This document shows, one piece after another, positions 17,613-24,171 of a stretch of 40,466 nt of DNA. Location of the stretch: contig MERE01000101.1 of the NCBI GenBank assembly GCA_001771975.1, forward strand, positions 1 through 40,466. Reading direction: 5' to 3'. This DNA is from Betaproteobacteria bacterium RIFCSPLOWO2_02_FULL_68_150 (GTDB lineage: Bacteria; Pseudomonadota; Gammaproteobacteria; Burkholderiales; SG8-39). Under the pieces are notes generated by a model. That model was not told the DNA's origin and searched no databases. It worked only from the letters and a program-made list of their open reading frames with translations. The position numbers and the translations under genes were made by a program. Position 1 is the stretch's first letter. Each line of letters begins with the position of its first letter.

Positions 17613-17941
17613 GGAACCCTGTAGCCGTGCGCAGGCGTTACACGATCGGCAGGTACGAAATCGTCGCGCAGCCGATTCCGCACGCTGCGCAGATGTTCCG
17701 CTACACCGTGTTTGTCGACGGCAGGCGCATCGGGACGATGGCCAGCGTGCCCTCGGAGGCCGATTGCGTATCGATGGAGAAGCCGCCGATCGTTCCGCCG
17801 CTGGTGCCCTATCAGGTGGTCTATCGCCCGGGGCGCCCCAAGAAGGGTACCCCGCCGCGCACGACCGGCGATGCGGCTCCGCCGCCGCACGAAGACTTGC
17901 CGCACGGCATGTCGTTTCCCCAGGCCACGGACGAGCGCTAG
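17609..17941 (+). CDS. Unknown cassette A gene 2: conserved small protein
   Basis: Unrecognised 110-residue protein. A compact, probably beta-rich core spans about 11-70 with YEIVAQPIPH, RYTVFVDGRRIG, ASVPSEADC and EKPPIVPPL, then YRPGRPKKG and a Pro-rich, likely disordered tail ending EDLPHGMSFPQATDER. It is paralogous to the 114-residue protein at 22781; the core, the YRPGRPK motif and the EDLP tail are all shared. The start ATG overlaps the stop of gene 1 (ATGA), so the two are coupled and probably work together. A longer reading frame continues upstream, but the coupling and the paralogue support this start. There is no signal peptide, membrane segment or recognised enzyme motif. Confidence 0.78.
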   Translation: MRNPVAVRRRYTIGRYEIVAQPIPHAAQMFRYTVFVDGRRIGTMASVPSEADCVSMEKPPIVPPLVPYQVVYRPGRPKKGTPPRTTGDAAPPPHEDLPHGMSFPQATDER

Positions 17942-18010
17942 CGGCAGCTTCCCTCTCGCCAACACGCAGCACCGTTGCCAGGTTTCGCGGACTCGCCTAA
18001 GTTCGGCGTC

Positions 18011-18724
18011 ATGCGCTACGAGCTCCATTACTGGCCGGACATCCAGGGGCGCGGCGAATTCATCCGCCTTGCGCTCGAGGACGCCGGCGCCGACTACGTC
18101 GACGTTGCGCGCCGGCCGCGCGGCGCGGCTACGCTGGAGCGGTTGCTGCGAAGCCGTTCCGTGGCGCGAGCGCCGTTTGCAGCGCCATTCCTGCGCGCGG
18201 GCAAGCAGGTAATCGGGCAGACCGCGAACATCCTGCTGTTTCTCGGCCCGCGCCTGCGGCTGGCGCCGAAACGCGAGACCGACCGGCTCTGGGTGCACCA
18301 GCTGCAGCTGACGATCGCCGACTGGCTCGGCGAAGCGCACGACACGCATCACCCGGTCGCGGGCAGCCTGCACTACGAGCAGCAGAAACACGAGGCGAAG
18401 CGGCGTGCCGCGAATTTCATCGGCGAGCGGCTGCCGAAATTCCTGGACTATTTCGAGACGGTCTTGCGACGCAACCCGGGCGGCTATCTACTCGGGAAGA
18501 GGGTCTGCTACGCCGATCTGTCGCTGTTCCAGATGGTCGAGGGGCTGCGCTACGCATTTCCGCGCGCGATGGCAAGGCTGGAGCGCGGGTATCCCCGAGT
18601 GATGGCGCTGCATGATCGCGCAGCTTTGCGCCCGCGCCTGGCCACGTATCTTGCATCGTCGCGGCGCATTCCTTTCAACCAGCAGGGGATCTTCCGCCGC
18701 TACCCCGAGCTGGATCCGGTCTGA
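18011..18724 (+). CDS. Glutathione S-transferase family protein
   Basis: Cytosolic GST-like protein of 237 residues. The N-terminal thioredoxin-fold domain starts YELHYWPDIQGRGEFIRLAL, with the Tyr and QGRGE features seen in sigma/alpha-like GSTs. After a variable stretch, residues about 55-85 include GKQVIGQTANILLFLG, matching the glutathione gamma-glutamyl binding region. The all-helical C-terminal domain follows, with LGKRVCYADLSLFQMVEGL near 160-178. The ATG at 18011 is chosen because the fold starts there; in-frame codons upstream add only unconvincing sequence. It lies between the two cassette copies. Its last 25 nt overlap the 3' end of the convergent metallo-hydrolase remnant. The substrate is unknown. 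Confidence 0.87.
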   Translation: MRYELHYWPDIQGRGEFIRLALEDAGADYVDVARRPRGAATLERLLRSRSVARAPFAAPFLRAGKQVIGQTANILLFLGPRLRLAPKRETDRLWVHQLQLTIADWLGEAHDTHHPVAGSLHYEQQKHEAKRRAANFIGERLPKFLDYFETVLRRNPGGYLLGKRVCYADLSLFQMVEGLRYAFPRAMARLERGYPRVMALHDRAALRPRLATYLASSRRIPFNQQGIFRRYPELDPV

Positions 18725-19269
18725 AAGCGCCACACCGCGCCATCGCGCACGATGTGCCCGCCGGTCGGGGTGGCGAAATGGGTGCCGAGCACCAGTACCG
18801 ACCGGTTCGAGCAGCGCTCCAGGAAAGCGCGCCGCGTGCGGCGCGCGGCGTGAGGATCGACGTCGAAGCGGTTGGCCCAGTCGGGCTCTGCGCACTGCAC
18901 TGGATGGTGCATGAGATCTCCCGTGATGACCGCCGCCTCGCCGCGCGAGGCGATGCACACGCTGACGTGGCCCGGCGTGTGGCCCGGGGTCGGCTGCAGA
19001 GACACCTCGCCGGTTATGCGGTGGTTCGTTGCCACCAGGTCGGCGAGACCGGAGTCGAGCACCGGACGCACCGAGTCGTCCCGCGCGTCGCGGTCCGGTC
19101 CCGGCAACTCCCGCGACCAGTGCTCCCATTCGCTGCGGCCGAAGAGGTAACGCGCGTTCGGAAACGTGGGCACCCAGCGGCCATCCACCCGCATCGTGTT
19201 CCATCCGACGTGGTCGACGTGCAAATGCGTGCACAGCACGGTGTCCACCTGCTCGCGACGGTATGGTGG
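18700..19269 (-). pseudogene. 5'-truncated metallo-beta-lactamase-fold hydrolase remnant
   Basis: The reading frame encodes the C-terminal two-thirds of an MBL-fold hydrolase: VDTVLCTHLHVDHVGWNT (the HxHxDH metal motif), PTPGHTPGHVSVCI, VITGDLMHHPVQ and LGTHFATPTGGHIVRDG. All sequence normally before the HxHxDH motif (about 90-100 residues, including the first beta strands) is absent. The frame is entered directly from the stop codon of the upstream dienoyl-CoA isomerase-like gene, in the same frame, with PPYRREQ as the only residues before the motif region. A GTG at 19248 could start a 182-residue product, but it would lack half of the fold, so a decayed gene or an assembly join is more likely than a working enzyme. 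Confidence 0.8.
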
Positions 19270-20088
19270 TCACCTGGGCGGCAGATCGGCGTATGCCGCC
19301 GGGGCACCGCCTCCTGCCGCGGCGATCGAGCGCTGGATGTCCTCGATGCTGAAGATTCCCGGCTGCAGCGCATTCAGGTATTCGAAACTCTCGGCGACGG
19401 AATGATCGCGCGTGTACGAGATCATCCGCTTGGTCGCTGCCACCGCGACCGGTGCCCTGGAAGCAATGCGCCGCGCGATGGCAAGGGCGCCCGCGACAAG
19501 CGTGTCGTGGCTCTCGAACAGCGCGTTCACGAATCCGAGCCGCTCGGCGCGCTCCGCGCCAAGGCGCTCCCCCGTATAGCCCAGTTCGCGCACCACACCC
19601 TCGGGAAGCTGCTTCGGCAGCCGGTTGAAAGTGCCGACGTCGGCCAGCATGCCGAGGTTGATCTCCTGGATGACGAAGAACGCGTCGTGCGTCGCATAGC
19701 GCAGGCAGCAGGCGGTGACGAGGTCGACGCCGCCGCCGATGCAACCGCCCTGCACCGCCGCGATCACCGGAAAGCGCGCTTCGGCCAGCGCGTGAAAACT
19801 CTGCTGCAGCTCCTCGAGCTTGGCGCGAAAGCGCGCCCGCGCCGCCACCGTAGCGGTGCCGAGCGGATCGCCGCCTGCGAACACCGCCAGATCCATTCCG
19901 GCGCTGAAGTGCGGCCCGCTCGACGAGATCACCAGCGCGCGCACGCCGCCGCGCGCATCGAGCTCGCGCACCGCCCGCGGCAACTCGCGCCAGAACCCCA
20001 GCGTCATCGCGTTGCGCCGCTCGGGGCGCGACAGCCGCAGGTGTGCTACCTGGCCCTCGACCGAGACCTCGAAACATTCGTGCGCCAT
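19270..20088 (-). CDS. Crotonase family, delta3,5-delta2,4-dienoyl-CoA isomerase-like
   Basis: Enoyl-CoA hydratase/isomerase superfamily protein of 272 residues. The CoA/oxyanion loop reads HFSAGMDLAVF (60-70). The second block, GGCIGGGVDLVTACCLRYA, and IQEINLGMLADVGTFNRLPK resemble mammalian ECH1 dienoyl-CoA isomerase rather than classical hydratase. The three acidic residues ascribed to ECH1 catalysis correspond to Asp122, Glu142 and Asp150, with the same 20- and 8-residue spacings. The enzyme would shift double bonds during oxidation of unsaturated acyl-CoAs. GAGGAG lies 9 nt before the ATG. It is divergent from the acyl-CoA ligase gene (101 nt), a sensible functional pair. Its stop is immediately followed, in frame, by a hydrolase remnant. 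Confidence 0.87.
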   Translation of the reverse strand: MAHECFEVSVEGQVAHLRLSRPERRNAMTLGFWRELPRAVRELDARGGVRALVISSSGPHFSAGMDLAVFAGGDPLGTATVAARARFRAKLEELQQSFHALAEARFPVIAAVQGGCIGGGVDLVTACCLRYATHDAFFVIQEINLGMLADVGTFNRLPKQLPEGVVRELGYTGERLGAERAERLGFVNALFESHDTLVAGALAIARRIASRAPVAVAATKRMISYTRDHSVAESFEYLNALQPGIFSIEDIQRSIAAAGGGAPAAYADLPPR

Positions 20089-20189
20089 GGCGGCGGCTCC
20101 TCGCGGAATCGAATGCGCGCGAGCTTAGCACCGCGCGTGCGCCGCCGCGCCCCGGTTTATCATTCGCGCGTCATGACTGCCCGCTCACG

Positions 20190-21746
20190 ATGAATTCGCC
20201 CGCCGGCGCAGACACGCTTTCCGATCTCATCCGCAGCCACGCCGCGCGCGACCCCGCGCACGCTGCGTTGCGGCAGGACGGCCGCGAGCTGAGTTACGGC
20301 GCGCTCGACGCGCTGATGGACCGCGTGGCTGCCGCGCTTCAGCGCGATGGGCTCGCGCCGCAGGATGCGATCGCGATCTGCGCCGGCACATCGCTCGAGT
20401 ACGCCGCGGTCTTCCTGGGAGCCCTGCGCGCCGGCATCGCCGTGGCGCCGCTGGCGCCGTCGTGCACCCCGAGCGAAATCGCTGACATGGCAACCGATGC
20501 CGGTGCGAGGCTCCTGTTCCTGGACGAGAGCGTCGCACAGGCGCTCGCGCCGGTGGCCACGCGACTCAAGGCGCGGTGCCTCGCGCTGGACGGCTCTGCC
20601 GCGGGCGCACCACTGCGGCACTGGCTGGCGGCCGATGGCACCGCCCCGGTGGCGATCGCCGTGCAGCCGCACTGGGCGTTCAACATCATCTACTCCTCCG
20701 GCACCACGGGGGTTCCCAAAGGCATCGTGCAATCGCATGCCATGCGCGGGGGCCACGTGCAGCGCGCCGCGATCTACGGCTACGGCCGCGACACCGTGAC
20801 GCTGCTCGCCACGCCGCTGTACTCCAACACCACGTTGGTGTGCTTCTTTCCTGCGCTCAGCGCCGGCGGCACCGCAGTGCTGATGGGCAAGTTCGACGCG
20901 GCCGCCTACCTGGCGCTCGCCGAGCGGCACCACGCGACCCACACCATGCTCGTGCCGGTTCAATACCAGCGCATCATGGCGCTGCCCGAGTTCGGCCGCT
21001 ACGACCTGCAGAGCTTTCGCTACAAGTTCTGCACCAGCGCGCCATTCCGCGCCGCGTTGAAGGCCGACGTCCTGGCGCGCTGGCCGGGCGGGCTGGTCGA
21101 GTTCTACGGCCTGACCGAAGGCGGCGGCACCTGCATCCTGGTTGCGCACGAACACCCCGGCAAGCTGCACACGGTAGGCAAACCCGCGCAGGGGCACGAC
21201 GTGCGCCTGATCGACGAGCAGGGCCGCGAGGTCCCACCGGGTGCATTGGGCGAAGTCGTCGGGCGCTCGCCGATCATGATGAACGGCTACCACAACCAGC
21301 CGGAAAGAACGCGCGAAGCCGAGTGGTACTCGCCCGCGGGTGAGCGTTTTATCCGCAGCGGTGACCTCGGCCGCTTTGACGCCGACGGCTTTCTCGTGCT
21401 GACCGATCGCAGGAAGGACATGATCATCACGGGCGGCTACAACGTCTACCCGAGCGACCTCGAGACGGTCATGCGCGGGCACGCCGAAGTGGCCGATGTC
21501 GCGGTGGTCGGCGTGCCTTCGGACCAATGGGGCGAAACACCGGTTGCGTTTGTCGTGCTCAAACCGGGTGCCCGCGCAAGCGCGCAGGCGCTGCTCGAAT
21601 GGACCAATTCCCGTGTCAACAGGATCCAGCGGCTGGCCGACCTGCAACTTGCCGCCAACCTGCCGCGCAGCGCAATCGGCAAGGTGCTGAAGCGGGAGCT
21701 GCGCGACGCCTACGAGAGTGTGCCGGCGTCCCGGCCGCCCGTGTAA
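20190..21746 (+). CDS. AMP-binding acyl-CoA ligase
   Basis: ANL-superfamily adenylating enzyme of 518 residues, expected to form an acyl-CoA from a carboxylic acid, ATP and CoA. Motifs appear in order: the phosphate-binding loop IIYSSGTTGVPKG (about 166-178), FYGLTEGGG (A5), SGDLGRFDADGFLVLTDR (A7), KDMIITGGYNVYPSDLE (A8) and the catalytic Lys498 in RSAIGKVLKREL. No carrier domain is present, so it is a free ligase rather than an NRPS module. The ATG at 20190 gives a normal N-terminus; an ATG 17 nt upstream is out of frame and stops at once. It diverges from the dienoyl-CoA isomerase-like gene, so both may serve degradation of unsaturated or aromatic acids. The chain specificity is not readable. 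Confidence 0.93.
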   Translation: MNSPAGADTLSDLIRSHAARDPAHAALRQDGRELSYGALDALMDRVAAALQRDGLAPQDAIAICAGTSLEYAAVFLGALRAGIAVAPLAPSCTPSEIADMATDAGARLLFLDESVAQALAPVATRLKARCLALDGSAAGAPLRHWLAADGTAPVAIAVQPHWAFNIIYSSGTTGVPKGIVQSHAMRGGHVQRAAIYGYGRDTVTLLATPLYSNTTLVCFFPALSAGGTAVLMGKFDAAAYLALAERHHATHTMLVPVQYQRIMALPEFGRYDLQSFRYKFCTSAPFRAALKADVLARWPGGLVEFYGLTEGGGTCILVAHEHPGKLHTVGKPAQGHDVRLIDEQGREVPPGALGEVVGRSPIMMNGYHNQPERTREAEWYSPAGERFIRSGDLGRFDADGFLVLTDRRKDMIITGGYNVYPSDLETVMRGHAEVADVAVVGVPSDQWGETPVAFVVLKPGARASAQALLEWTNSRVNRIQRLADLQLAANLPRSAIGKVLKRELRDAYESVPASRPPV

Positions 21747-21764
21747 ACTAAGCGTGAGTATTCA

Positions 21765-21793
21765 TGGACTAACCGCAGCCACGGCGGTATACT
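21765..21793 (+). promoter_or_regulatory. Possible sigma-70 promoter ahead of cassette B
   Basis: TGGACT (21765-21770) and TATACT (21788-21793) are spaced by 17 nt; the -10 matches 5 of 6 consensus bases and the -35 matches 4 of 6. A start near 21800 would give a leader of about 90 nt that runs straight into the terminator at 21861-21888. The leader contains a 5-codon ATG-to-TGA reading frame at 21840-21857 without a ribosome site, which may be chance. Confidence 0.5.
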
Positions 21794-21860
21794 ACGCGGG
21801 CAAACTGCTCGCACAGAGAACCGACATCCGGCCGGCCGCATGAGCGCGGCGGCGTGATCG

Positions 21861-21896
21861 AAAAAAGCCCGGAGGACCGGGCTTTTTTGTTTTTTT
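21861..21896 (+). terminator. Strong intrinsic terminator in front of cassette B
   Basis: A perfect 12-bp stem (21861-21872 with 21877-21888: six A, GCCCGG, loop AGGA, CCGGGC, six T) is followed by G and seven more T. It resembles the cspA terminator in sequence and position. It could end the acyl-CoA ligase transcript or a short RNA from the promoter at 21765, and it ends about 20 nt before the next start codon. Confidence 0.9.
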
Positions 21897-21910
21897 ACCG
21901 GGGACAGCCC

Positions 21911-22144
21911 ATGGACAAGCGCAAGGTGTGGCGGGAACAGGAACAGCTGCTGGTGCAGCGATGGAACGCGGCGGCCACGCGCTACCAGGAACTGCAGGCG
22001 CGGATTTCGCGCCAGGCGGCCGGCGGCGATCCTGCGAACGAAACCCTGATGCGGGAGGCGGAACAGGCGCGCGCCGATATCGACGCCGTGAGGCGTCAGG
22101 TTGCGCGCCTCAAGGTCGAGTTCGTTTCCGGAAAGCGGTATTAG
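21911..22144 (+). CDS. Small coiled-coil protein preceding cassette B gene 1
   Basis: Unrecognised 77-residue protein, almost entirely charged helix: a first helix with REQEQLLVQRWNAAATRYQE (about 8-27) and a second from about 43 to 70 (REAEQARADIDAVRRQVARL) have heptad-like Leu/Val/Ala spacing that suggests an antiparallel coiled coil or dimer. There is no signal peptide or cysteine. GGGGA lies 6 nt before the ATG, in a leader nearly the same as that of cassette A gene 1, just after a strong terminator. The reading frame is open upstream, through the terminator, but no ribosome site supports a longer form. It ends 2 nt before cassette B gene 1, so the three genes form one unit. Cassette A has no equivalent. 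Confidence 0.7.
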   Translation: MDKRKVWREQEQLLVQRWNAAATRYQELQARISRQAAGGDPANETLMREAEQARADIDAVRRQVARLKVEFVSGKRY

Positions 22145-22146
22145 CG

Positions 22147-22764
22147 ATGCGGATCCTGGGACGCGGCCGGGTTGCGATGTGGACCCGGGAAAAGATCAGT
22201 TCCCTGAGCACGCCCGAGCTGCGCCAACTGCACCAGAACGCCGAGCGGCTGCACGAAACCGAGGTCGCCACGCTGTGCGCCGAGGTGCTCGGCGCGCGGC
22301 CCCGCAGCCGGGCGGCGGTGCGCCGGCCCAGGCGCAAAGGCAGCGCGGGACGGCTCGTCGCGCGCAGCAAGGCGTTCGAATTGCGCGGTGTCAGCCTGCA
22401 AAACCGCTTCTGGAGCCGCGGCGGCGTGCGCCCGAGCGACGGGATGGTGGTGGTCGCGCTGTGGGCTGAGGACGTGCAGCGCGCCAACGCTGTCAGCAGC
22501 TGCCTGCTCTGGGCACCGAACGTAGCGGGCTCACGCCCCTGGTCGGACAAGCTCGGCGGCAAGGAGCGGCTGGCGCATTGCCGGCTCGCGGCCGAGCGCG
22601 GTGCTGCCGAAGGACTGCTCGTGTATGGCACTCGCCTCGAGGGATCGCTGCCCGAGGACCGGGCGCTCAGCGTGGACGGGGTGGATCCGGAAAACGTGCT
22701 CGAGCTGCGGGTAGACAGGCGTGGCGACGAGTACTGGGCCACGTGGGGCAACAGCAACATTTGA
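22147..22764 (+). CDS. Unknown cassette B gene 1: head domain plus C-terminal domain
   Basis: Unrecognised 205-residue protein. Residues 1-78 are paralogous to the whole of the 78-residue protein at 17376 (about 63% identical by eye: W12, REKI, ELRQL, ETE, LGARPR and a basic linker). Residues about 80-205 form an extra globular domain: LQNRFWSRGGVRPSDGMVVV, VALWAEDV, LLWAPN, SRPWSDK, GGKERLAHCRLAAERG, GLLVYG, then a strand-rich end DRRGDEYWATWG. The conserved-looking Trp, Ser-Asp and Arg-His positions suggest a structured, possibly enzymatic or ligand-binding domain, but I cannot name the family. It is preceded by the coiled-coil gene (2-nt gap) and followed 16 nt later by gene 2. The start is the ATG that aligns with the paralogue. 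Confidence 0.78.
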   Translation: MRILGRGRVAMWTREKISSLSTPELRQLHQNAERLHETEVATLCAEVLGARPRSRAAVRRPRRKGSAGRLVARSKAFELRGVSLQNRFWSRGGVRPSDGMVVVALWAEDVQRANAVSSCLLWAPNVAGSRPWSDKLGGKERLAHCRLAAERGAAEGLLVYGTRLEGSLPEDRALSVDGVDPENVLELRVDRRGDEYWATWGNSNI

Positions 22765-22780
22765 TCGCCGAAGGAAACCT

Positions 22781-23125
22781 ATGAGCATCCCGGTCACCGA
22801 GCACAAGCGATTCTGGGTCGGCAAGTACGAGATCGTCGCCCGGCCGATACCGCATTCCACGCACATGCTGCGCTACACGGTGTTTCTCGGCGGCACGCGC
22901 ATCGGCGCGCTCGCCAGCATGCCGTCCGAATCGGATTGCCTGTTCCTCGAGAAACCGCCGGCCGTGCCGCCGCTCAAGCTCTATTCGACCGGTTATCGTC
23001 CGGGGCGCCCGAAAAACGGTTCACGGCCTCCGGCAGCGGCTGCCGAGAAGGCACCGCCGCCCCCGAGCGAAGACCTGCCGGACGGGCTTCCGCTGCCCGA
23101 CCCGAGGAACCCCGAAGAGCGCTAG
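22781..23125 (+). CDS. Unknown cassette B gene 2: conserved small protein
   Basis: Unrecognised 114-residue protein paralogous to the 110-residue protein at 17609. Shared elements are YEIVARPIPH, the RYTVF strand, GGTRIG, AS-PSE-DC, EKPPAVPPL, YRPGRPK and a Pro-rich tail with PPP-EDLP. A single Cys (about residue 51) is conserved in both. The N-terminal 16 residues and the tail differ most. GAAGGA stands about 6 nt before the ATG. In this copy the gene is separated from gene 1 by 16 nt, not fused by an ATGA overlap as in copy A. No signal peptide or membrane segment is visible. Conservation of the core in two diverged copies argues it is a real protein; the function is unknown. Confidence 0.78.
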   Translation: MSIPVTEHKRFWVGKYEIVARPIPHSTHMLRYTVFLGGTRIGALASMPSESDCLFLEKPPAVPPLKLYSTGYRPGRPKNGSRPPAAAAEKAPPPPSEDLPDGLPLPDPRNPEER

Positions 23126-23137
23126 CAGGCCGCGTTG

Positions 23138-23154
23138 AGCCGCAAACAGCGGCT
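23138..23154. repeat. Inverted repeat after cassette B
   Basis: AGCCGC and GCGGCT flank a 5-nt AAACA loop 12 nt after the end of cassette B. There is no T-run, so it is at best a factor-dependent terminator or an RNA-stabilising hairpin between two convergent transcription units. Confidence 0.35.
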
Positions 23155-23200
23155 TGGCCGCGCAGCGCGGATGAAACACGACGGCGAGCGCCGCCGCAAA

Positions 23201-23389
23201 CTACTTCGGCAGTTCGCCTCCCGAAAGCGCGAGGCGCTTGAGCTTGCGGTCGGTCATGATCTTTTCGTAACACTCCGCGCAAACTTCCCGCTTGCGGTTG
23301 CCCCCCGGGAGGGTCCTGAAGCTGGCGCGCGGCTTGGAATGCTGGCCGTGATAGCAGTACTTGAGGGGGTTCAGGTTCGTCATCGTCAT
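23201..23389 (-). CDS. Small Cys/His protein coupled to arfB
   Basis: Unrecognised 62-residue protein. Cys and His are arranged as C-Y-H-x2-H (about residues 12-16) and C-A-E-C (about 37-40), separated by a basic, Arg/Lys-rich stretch, so a small zinc-binding fold is likely. The C-terminus is KLKRLALSGGELPK. The ATG at 23389 overlaps the arfB stop (ATGA), and a second in-frame ATG lies 6 nt downstream, so the start may be MTNLNP. Coupling to a ribosome-rescue factor suggests, without proof, a role near the ribosome or RNA. It is convergent with cassette B. Confidence 0.68.
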   Translation of the reverse strand: MTMTNLNPLKYCYHGQHSKPRASFRTLPGGNRKREVCAECYEKIMTDRKLKRLALSGGELPK

Positions 23390-23802
23390 TCCGGTAGCGG
23401 CTTGCCTCGCAATGCTTTGATCCTACCGCGTCGTATCTTACTCTGGATACGCCTTCGCTTCGATGCCTGCGTGGGCCGGGTCGGCCGGCGCGGCCGGCGA
23501 GGGGTCGCAGCCCGACTGACCAGAAGCTGCAGGCGTTGGCGCGCCTCCGCGCGATTCAGTTCCAGGCTGCGGTGCCGCTGCGCCTTGATGACGATCACGC
23601 CATCGCGGGTGATGCGCTGGTCCCGCAGCGCGCGCAGCCGCGCCTTGACCGCTTCCGGCAGCGAAGAGGCGGCAACGTCGAAGCGCAGGTGCACGGCATT
23701 GGCGACCTTGTTGACGTTCTGCCCTCCCGCCCCGGTCGCGCGCACCGCCGTGATGCGGACCTCGTTTTCCGGTACCAGCAGCCGCTGCGATGGCGTGGTC
23801 AC
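23386..23802 (-). CDS. arfB: Alternative ribosome-rescue factor ArfB (YaeJ)
   Basis: Codon-independent peptidyl-tRNA hydrolase that rescues ribosomes stalled at the end of truncated mRNAs. In 138 residues the release-factor catalytic loop GAGGQNVNKV is present with GGQ at 26-28. A basic C-terminal tail (from about 112, ending KSKIRRGRIKALRGKPLPE-like) is the part that inserts into the empty mRNA channel in the family. The start is GTG at 23802 with no clear ribosome site; a TATACT element lies only 6 nt upstream, so the transcript may be nearly leaderless, or the start annotation may be off by a few codons. It overlaps the downstream small Cys/His gene by 4 nt. Confidence 0.94.
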   Translation of the reverse strand: MTTPSQRLLVPENEVRITAVRATGAGGQNVNKVANAVHLRFDVAASSLPEAVKARLRALRDQRITRDGVIVIKAQRHRSLELNRAEARQRLQLLVSRAATPRRPRRPTRPTQASKRRRIQSKIRRGRIKALRGKPLPE

Positions 23803-23874
23803 GCAGGCAGTATAGCCGGGCGTTGACGTGCAGTCGCACCTTCATCCATCATCGCCGCATTACAAGGAGAGCCC

Positions 23875-24162
23875 ATGCGAACCGCACTGACGATACTGCT
23901 TGCCGCCGCCACGCTCGCCGCAAGCGCCGCCGTCGCCGCCGACTTCAAGATCACCGGCGGCGATACCATCGAGTCGGTACTGATGGCGCAGAAAGCCAAG
24001 CGCGTCACGGTGCGCCTGCGCTCGGGGCAGGAGATCACCGGAACGGTGCGCGAGCTCACGCCGCGCCTGGTGCAGCTCGGTGCGGTCAGCGGCCGTGACT
24101 TCTTCGACGCCGTGATCGCGCTGGAGGCGATCGAGGCGGTGGTGATCCGCACGCGCGACTGA
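23875..24162 (+). CDS. Small secreted protein with Sm/SH3-like strand pattern
   Basis: Unassigned 95-residue protein. A Sec signal peptide (1-22, ending AASAAVAA) precedes a mature part of about 73 residues. The segment KRVTVRLRSGQEITGTVREL and the following RLVQLGAVSGRDFFDAVIAL, EAIEAVVIRTRD give an alternating strand pattern like an Sm/SH3 barrel, with a short helix before it. AAGGAG stands 5 nt before the ATG. It is 9 nt upstream of the TAXI-type gene and probably cotranscribed with it, so both may work at the outer face of the inner membrane. No function can be given. Confidence 0.8.
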   Translation: MRTALTILLAAATLAASAAVAADFKITGGDTIESVLMAQKAKRVTVRLRSGQEITGTVRELTPRLVQLGAVSGRDFFDAVIALEAIEAVVIRTRD

Positions 24163-24171
24163 TCCGCCGGC

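Noticed and set aside
17609-17941. Longer upstream-extended form of cassette A gene 2 starting at 17354
   Set aside because: It would overlap all of gene 1 in another frame; the ATGA overlap and the paralogue support the start at 17609.
18700-19248. 182-residue GTG-started MBL hydrolase as a working gene
   Set aside because: It would lack the first half of the fold before the HxHxDH motif, so I called it a remnant.
20160-21647. 495-codon minus-strand open frame opposite the acyl-CoA ligase
   Set aside because: His/Arg/Gln-rich antisense translation; all ANL motifs are on the plus strand.
21840-21857. 5-codon leader peptide (ATG to TGA) before the cassette B terminator
   Set aside because: No ribosome site and no regulatory codon pattern; too short to support.
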